Shown here piece by piece: positions 59,717 to 64,000 of a stretch of DNA of 64,000 nucleotides. Source of the stretch: Chloroflexi bacterium UBA6077 (lineage in GTDB: Bacteria; Chloroflexota; UBA6077); contig DIXP01000094.1 of NCBI GenBank assembly GCA_002436065.1, positions 104,397 through 168,396 on the forward strand, read 5' to 3'. Numbering within the stretch: the first letter of the stretch is position 1; every line of letters starts with the position of its first letter. The notes beneath the pieces are model-generated. The model was not told where the DNA came from. It was given only the letters and a program-made list of their open reading frames with translations, and searched no databases. The translations under genes were made by a program, and so were the position numbers.

Positions 59717-60976
59717 ATGCTGAACAGGGACCGAGCCCTTGGCGCCATGAAGGAGTACGGCATCGACGCCCTCCTGGGAACCACCCCGGTCAATCACTCG
59801 TACATCAGCGACTTCAGCCCTTGGCTCCACTGGATGTATCGCCAGATCACCCGCGACAAGTTCCAGTTCCAGCACTATGCACTGTTCCCATACGATCAGG
59901 GCATACCGGCAGCCCTGGTCGCCCCCAGCCGCCCCTCCAGCATGGCATACCAGGCCGAGTGGCCCAGCTGGATCGAGGACCTATATCTGCACGGTTCGCC
60001 CTGGGATCTAGGACCGGAACCCGGCCCAGAGTACCCGGCCGAAGTCCATCGGATCTATCAGATAGCCAAGATCGGCCCCGAGAAGCGGGCCAAGACCGCG
60101 GGCGAAGCCCTGGTCCGGGCCTTCAAGGATCGCGGGTTCACCAAGGGTGTGATCGCCATCGACGGCGAGGGGATCGACCCCGCACAGCTGGATAAGGTGA
60201 AGAGCGAGCTGCCCGGCCTCCAGTTCAAGGAGGCAGGAGAGTTCTTCCGCTACATCCGAATGGTGAAGACCCCTGAGGAGATCACCTTGATGAAGAAGGC
60301 GGCAGCGGTCAACTGGGAGGGGTTCAAGGCCCTGCTGAACACAGCACGGCCGGGGGCCACCGAAGTCGACCTGGCCAACGCCTTCCGAGCAGGGGTCTCC
60401 GCGGCTGGAGCATATCCGGTCTTCTGCAACAACGCCTCCGGCCCCTCCGCCATCAACCACTGGGAACCCCGTCCCTACGCTTTGAAGCCAGGCGACGTCA
60501 TCTACTGCGATGCCGGCTGCACCTACAAGCGTTACAACTCCGACGAGAACGTCAGCGCGGTTCTCGGCGAGCCGACCAAGCGCCATCGCGATCTGTTCGA
60601 GGCCATGAGCGGGGGACTGGACGCCACCAAGGCCGCCATCAAGCCGGGGGTGAAGCTCTCAGAGGTGCTGGAGGTCTTCAAGAAAGCGACCCTCGCCAGC
60701 GGCGCCATTAAGGCTTTCAGCGGCTTCGGCCATGCCGTCGGGCTAGAGGCTCGGGATATGCCCATGATCCAGACACCCTTCGAGATTGCGAAGGACGACA
60801 TCATCGACATGTCCACCGACTTCACGCTGGAGCCTGGCATGATATTCAACATGGAGGACGCCAAGCGAGAACTCGGGCTGGGCTCGGTGGCCGTGGAGGA
60901 CACGTACCTGGTGACGGCCACAGGCTGCGAGTCCCTGACCCCACAGAAGCGGGAGATCGTGGTCCTGCCGGCGTAA
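59717..60976 (+). CDS. M24 family (Xaa-Pro peptidase / creatinase-like) protein
   Basis: A 419-residue pita-bread protein. The C-terminal half supplies the dimetal ligands: Asp in YCDAGCTYKRYNSDENV (two Asp), His in FSGFGHAVGLEARDM, Glu in LEPGMIFNMED and Glu in VAVEDTYLVT. The N-terminal half is a creatinase/prolidase-type domain. It is either a dipeptidase or a hydrolase of a cyclic or small C-N compound. The motif SDENV differs from the usual SDITR of peptidases, so a non-peptidase role is possible. The start is ATG 59717 with AAGGAG upstream. It converges on the GntR regulator, with a palindromic terminator between. Confidence 0.85.
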   Translation: MLNRDRALGAMKEYGIDALLGTTPVNHSYISDFSPWLHWMYRQITRDKFQFQHYALFPYDQGIPAALVAPSRPSSMAYQAEWPSWIEDLYLHGSPWDLGPEPGPEYPAEVHRIYQIAKIGPEKRAKTAGEALVRAFKDRGFTKGVIAIDGEGIDPAQLDKVKSELPGLQFKEAGEFFRYIRMVKTPEEITLMKKAAAVNWEGFKALLNTARPGATEVDLANAFRAGVSAAGAYPVFCNNASGPSAINHWEPRPYALKPGDVIYCDAGCTYKRYNSDENVSAVLGEPTKRHRDLFEAMSGGLDATKAAIKPGVKLSEVLEVFKKATLASGAIKAFSGFGHAVGLEARDMPMIQTPFEIAKDDIIDMSTDFTLEPGMIFNMEDAKRELGLGSVAVEDTYLVTATGCESLTPQKREIVVLPA

Positions 60977-61008
60977 TCTGCTCGATCGGTCGGATCGATC
61001 AAGAGAAG

Positions 61009-61034
61009 AGGAGGGGGCCGGCCGGCCCCCTCCT
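61009..61034. terminator. Bidirectional terminator palindrome
   Basis: A 26-bp perfect palindrome between the convergent M24 gene (ends 60976) and the GntR gene (ends 61043). Confidence 0.75.
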
Positions 61035-61042
61035 TACTGTAT

Positions 61043-61741
61043 CTAGAAGTTGGGCCCCTTGAAGGGTACGACGAAGTTCTCGAGGATCTCGGTGATGACC
61101 CTCTCCGTACTGATAATATGCTCGCGCATGGCGCGCTCTGCCATATCGCCGTCACGGCTCTTGATCGCCTCCACCACCCGCCAGTGCTCACGCTTGGACT
61201 GGTGGAGCCTCCCAGGTTGACGGATAGCCAGGGGCCGGACACGACCTAGTAGGGCATCCAACTGCGCCGTGAACTTGCCGAGCGAGCAGTTGTCGGCCAC
61301 ATGCTGGATCAGCTGGTGCATTCCCCTGTCGGCCTCCACCCATCCGGCCACATCGTTCTCATCCGCTGCAGTATCGAGAAGGGCCGCGAGTCGCTCCAGC
61401 TCCTGTATCTGCTCCTCTGTACACTTCTCCGCAGCCAGCCTGGCAGCCAACCCGTCCAAAGCCTGAGTCGTATGCATCAGGTCTTGCACGTCCCTCAGTG
61501 TCAACTGGGTCACCATCACGCCCTCAGGAGTCTCTACAGCAAGCCCCTCCACGGTGACCATGCGCAGGGCCTCCCGAACCGGGGTCCGACTGACGCCCAC
61601 GGACCTGGCCAGGTCTTTCTCCAAGATCTGTTGCCCTGGCGCAAGGTGCCCCTCTCTGATGTCCGTCACGATTCGCCTATAGACTTGCTGAACCAAGCCG
61701 TCGTTGAGCGACTCGCTACGAGCGTGGGACGAGGTCAACAA
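61043..61741 (-). CDS. GntR family regulator, FCD (FadR) subgroup
   Basis: A 232-residue repressor. The N-terminal winged helix (residues 13-80) contains APGQQILEKDLARSVGVSRT and PVREALRMVTVEGLAVETPE. The C-terminal FCD ligand domain has the metal-type Asp/His pattern (WVEADRGMHQLIQHVADN, HWRVVEAIKSRDGDMAERAM, EH). FCD regulators usually sense an organic acid from the local pathway. It sits next to the hydrolase/ThDP cluster and is a good candidate for its repressor (inference). The start is TTG 61741 with GGGAGG upstream. Confidence 0.9.
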   Translation of the reverse strand: MLTSSHARSESLNDGLVQQVYRRIVTDIREGHLAPGQQILEKDLARSVGVSRTPVREALRMVTVEGLAVETPEGVMVTQLTLRDVQDLMHTTQALDGLAARLAAEKCTEEQIQELERLAALLDTAADENDVAGWVEADRGMHQLIQHVADNCSLGKFTAQLDALLGRVRPLAIRQPGRLHQSKREHWRVVEAIKSRDGDMAERAMREHIISTERVITEILENFVVPFKGPNF

Positions 61742-62196
61742 CCTACACGGCCTCCCAGGATTCGTCGCTATGTATCGATGTCACCACTATCTGGGTCCAT
61801 CGGCATACAAGCGCGTACACACAGGTTATCTTATCACCTCACCCAATCGACGTCTACCGCCCGTACTGCGCAGGGTTTTCTCATGTAAACGGGTGAGCGA
61901 TGGGAAAGAACGCACTTCAGCGCTGGGGACTATCCACCGAGCAGTGGGGCCAAGGTCCCTCTCCCCTTGGGGGAAGGTTAGGAAGGGGGCGTAGACTCTG
62001 CAAATCGTCATTGACACCGCTCCTGTTACTGGCTACTATGGCACTTAAGCGCACGGACTTGCGGTGCGAGGGTGCACCGCGCCTTGTCCTGCGCGGGCGT
62101 TACAAGCCAGTCCGACTTACCGCCATCGGCGGCACGCACCGCGTGGTCGCGACGAAAGCCGGTTGAACAGAGAACGGGATTTTAGCGGAGGTTCGC
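61742..62196. other. Intergenic region, no gene seen
   Basis: About 455 bases with no supported gene. It includes a degraded GTCCCTCTCCCCTTGGGGG hairpin near 61950-61970 and the strong promoter at 62012-62040 for the aldehyde dehydrogenase. Any promoter for the GntR gene lies in its left part. Confidence 0.5.
62012..62040 (+). promoter_or_regulatory. Strong sigma-70 promoter for the acylating aldehyde dehydrogenase
   Basis: TTGACA (62012-62017), exactly 17 bases, then TACTAT (62035-62040). This is among the best matches in the window. The predicted start is near 62047, giving a leader of about 150 bases. Confidence 0.7.
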
Positions 62197-63615
62197 ATGA
62201 GCGAGGCAGCTAGCGAAGCAAAGAACAAAGAGATTGCCGAGTACATCGCCGGCCTGGTGGCCAAAGGCCGTGCCGCGCAAGCCGTGGCCGAAGGCTTCTC
62301 GCAAGAGCAAGTAGACCGCCTCTCCACCGCCATTGGCTGGGCATATTGCAAAGAGCCGACGCCGATGGAGATCGCTAAGCTCGCCGTCGAGGAGACGGGT
62401 ATGGGCCGCGTCGACTCCAAGTACGCCAAGATGCTGAACAAGGTCAAGGGCACCCTCGTCGAGATGAAGGGCGCCCGCACCGTGGGCGAGATCGAGCGCG
62501 ACGAGAAACGCGGCATCGTCAAGTACGCTAAGCCGGTGGGCGTGGTGGCAAGCATCACCCCCACCACCAACTGCGAGGCCACGCCGGCCATCCAGATCAT
62601 GACCGCCGTCAAGACGCGCAACGCCATCATCGTCGCCCCTCACCCGCGGGCCCGCAAGCTGGGCATCCTGATCGTCAACATGGCTCGCGAGACGCTGAAA
62701 AAGCTCGACGCGCCCGAGGACCTCGTGCAGGCGGTCGACGTCGAGACGGGAGCGGCCATCGAGGCCAGTGCCGAGCTGATGCGGCAGGTCGACCTCGTTT
62801 TCGCCACCGGCGGCTCGCAGATGGTCAAGGCCGCCTACTCGTCGGGCACGCCGGCCTATGGCGTGGGCGCCGGCAACGCGGTGGTCGTCGTGGCCGAGGA
62901 CGCCAACATCGAGGACGTGGCCGATAAAGTCTATCGCAGCAAGACCTTCGATCACGCCACCAGCTGCTCGTCGGAGAACTCGCTGGTTATTCACGAGAGC
63001 ATCTACGACAAGGTAGTGGCGGCGCTGGTTGGCCAGGGCGGCTACCTGTGCGACGCCGAGGATAAGGCCAAGCTCGGCAAGCAGCTCTTCCGCGCCAAGC
63101 CGGTCAACCCGCGGCTAATGGCTCAACCGCCGGAGAAGATCGCCGCCACCGCCGGCCTCACCAGCGCCACGGACGCCAAGTTCTTCATGGTAGAGGAAAC
63201 GGGCGTCGGTCCCGAGTACCCCTTCTCGGGCGAGAAGCTCTCGGTTGTCATGACCCTGTACAAGTACAGTCAATTCGCCGAGGCGTTGGACCTCATCAAG
63301 CGTATCACCGCCTACGAGGGCACCGGCCACTCGTGCGGCATCCACACCTTCAACGAGGACTACATCCGCCAGGTAGGCGAGAAGATCAACGTCAGTCGCA
63401 TCATGGTCTGCCAGCCGCACTGCCTCGCGAACAGCGGCGCTTGGACGAACGGCATGCCCGTCACCATGTCGCTCAGCTGCGGCACCTGGGGCAACAACAT
63501 CTCCACCCGCAACGTCACCTATCGCGAGTTCATGAACGTCTCGTGGCTCTCCTACCCGATTCCCAGCTACCAGCCTTCGGACGAGGAGATCTTTGGGGAG
63601 TTCTACAACAGCTAG
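62197..63615 (+). CDS. Acylating aldehyde dehydrogenase (acetaldehyde / sulfoacetaldehyde type)
   Basis: A 472-residue CoA-dependent aldehyde dehydrogenase. Catalytic Cys257 lies in FDHATSCSSENSLVIHE. KPVGVVASITPTTNCEATPA, the VFATGGSQMVKAAYSSGTPA block and AYGVGAGNAVVVV are typical of the acetylating AdhE-N/EutE/SauS group. It converts an aldehyde plus CoA and NAD(P) to acyl-CoA. Sulfoacetaldehyde (SauS-like) is one possible substrate, but it is not proven. The start is ATG 62197 with AGCGGAGG. It is monocistronic with its own promoter and terminator (63640-63680). Its codon choice (frequent TCG Ser) looks slightly different from the neighbours, which may indicate later acquisition. Confidence 0.88.
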   Translation: MSEAASEAKNKEIAEYIAGLVAKGRAAQAVAEGFSQEQVDRLSTAIGWAYCKEPTPMEIAKLAVEETGMGRVDSKYAKMLNKVKGTLVEMKGARTVGEIERDEKRGIVKYAKPVGVVASITPTTNCEATPAIQIMTAVKTRNAIIVAPHPRARKLGILIVNMARETLKKLDAPEDLVQAVDVETGAAIEASAELMRQVDLVFATGGSQMVKAAYSSGTPAYGVGAGNAVVVVAEDANIEDVADKVYRSKTFDHATSCSSENSLVIHESIYDKVVAALVGQGGYLCDAEDKAKLGKQLFRAKPVNPRLMAQPPEKIAATAGLTSATDAKFFMVEETGVGPEYPFSGEKLSVVMTLYKYSQFAEALDLIKRITAYEGTGHSCGIHTFNEDYIRQVGEKINVSRIMVCQPHCLANSGAWTNGMPVTMSLSCGTWGNNISTRNVTYREFMNVSWLSYPIPSYQPSDEEIFGEFYNS

Positions 63616-63639
63616 GCCATCGGCCGAAACCGCCGGCAG

Positions 63640-63680
63640 ACAAGAGAAGCCCTTCCCGTAACGGGAAGGGCTTCTCTTGT
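63640..63680 (+). terminator. Strong hairpin terminator
   Basis: A perfect 20-bp stem (63640-63659 with 63661-63680) after the aldehyde dehydrogenase. Confidence 0.85.
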
Positions 63681-64000
63681 GATCCCCTCTACCTCTGGGG
63701 TGAGAAAGCCCTGTCGTACTGCGGCGTATACCTTGGAGGCCGACCCCCCTTCTGCCATGTCAGGACAATAATCCCCTAAGCACCCAGTGGAAACGCGATC
63801 ACACGACGCATTTCATTGGTCGAACAGCTCCCACGGCAATTGGCTTGCGGTTTCCATCCATCGGGCATCTACGCTATCATTGTGAAGGGCACCCAAAGAA
63901 ATGGGGTGGTTTCAGCAGCGGTAGCTGTCCCCGTCCTAGCGGCGATACTCTGCTCCTTGAGGTTTACCATGGGTTTGTCAGCAACGGTGAGAAAATCAGC
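63681..64000. other. Right end, no supported gene; possible start at 63969
   Basis: No complete gene fits. An ATG at 63969 preceded by GAGG reads MGLSATVRKS to the window edge and may be the beginning of the next gene, but ten codons are too few to call. Confidence 0.3.

Overview
The window is high-GC bacterial chromosome with densely packed genes, strong GGAGG-type ribosome binding sites, and frequent GTG and TTG starts. No rRNA, tRNA or CRISPR array was seen. The gene content points to an anaerobe: a selenocysteine formate dehydrogenase, two tungsten-type aldehyde:ferredoxin oxidoreductases, a DUF3786 protein, flavodoxin-like proteins and a GTAGGGGCG-type palindromic repeat family. Together these suggest a Chloroflexota-like lineage. 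That placement is an inference from gene style and repeats, not from a marker gene.

Layout. 1-5 kb: a truncated QueG-like Fe-S protein, a Crp/Fnr regulator with a DsrE protein, two flavodoxin-like proteins, a secreted protein and a cupin. 5-11.5 kb: a serine hydrolase, then a formate dehydrogenase operon. The catalytic subunit is read through an in-frame UGA (6702-6704) that is followed by a textbook bacterial SECIS hairpin. The Fe-S and NrfD membrane subunits come next. 11.5-20 kb: membrane and SH3 proteins, an unusual fusion of an inositol-monophosphatase-like domain to an ADP-ribosylglycohydrolase, an aminotransferase and a NYN-domain protein. 18.5-21.6 kb: the vitamin B6 locus, a MocR/PdxR-type regulator divergent from pdxS-pdxT with an operator-like site between them. 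21.7-26.8 kb: an aldehyde oxidoreductase with a MoaD/ThiS-like protein, a family III CoA-transferase, a phosphoesterase and an acylphosphatase. 27-35 kb: a minus-strand envelope-sugar cluster (heptose-7-phosphate-kinase-like, three GT9 modules in two proteins, FabZ, GT2). Its GT9 genes carry palindromic repeats and a minisatellite that are translated in frame. 35-40.7 kb: DUF3786, selA, a GIDE-like gene on the opposite strand, selB and a histidine phosphatase. 40.8-44 kb: a LysM/M23 peptidase, endonuclease III and a ComB-like phosphatase. 44-49 kb: a complete four-gene 2-oxoacid dehydrogenase complex. 49-54.6 kb: an MFS transporter, a Fe-S protein with a second aldehyde oxidoreductase, and a TTT-type solute-binding lipoprotein. 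The last two loci are preceded by a duplicated 265-bp promoter/leader. 54.8-61.7 kb: a catabolic-looking run (two metal-dependent cyclases, an UlaG-like lactonase, a ThDP enzyme, an M24 peptidase-like protein and a GntR regulator). 62-63.6 kb: an acylating aldehyde dehydrogenase with its own strong promoter.

How the parts connect. selA and selB supply two of the factors needed to decode the UGA of the formate dehydrogenase 29 kb upstream; selC and selD are not in the window. The two aldehyde oxidoreductases, the ThDP enzyme, the acylating aldehyde dehydrogenase and the CoA-transferase would fit a carbon-acid to aldehyde to acid or acyl-CoA economy using ferredoxin, but the substrate cannot be read from the sequence. 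The region at 50.4-50.8 kb looks like the ruin of a second solute-binding-protein gene: its promoter and leader remain, the body is gone, and a C-terminal scrap abuts the Fe-S/aldehyde-oxidoreductase operon.
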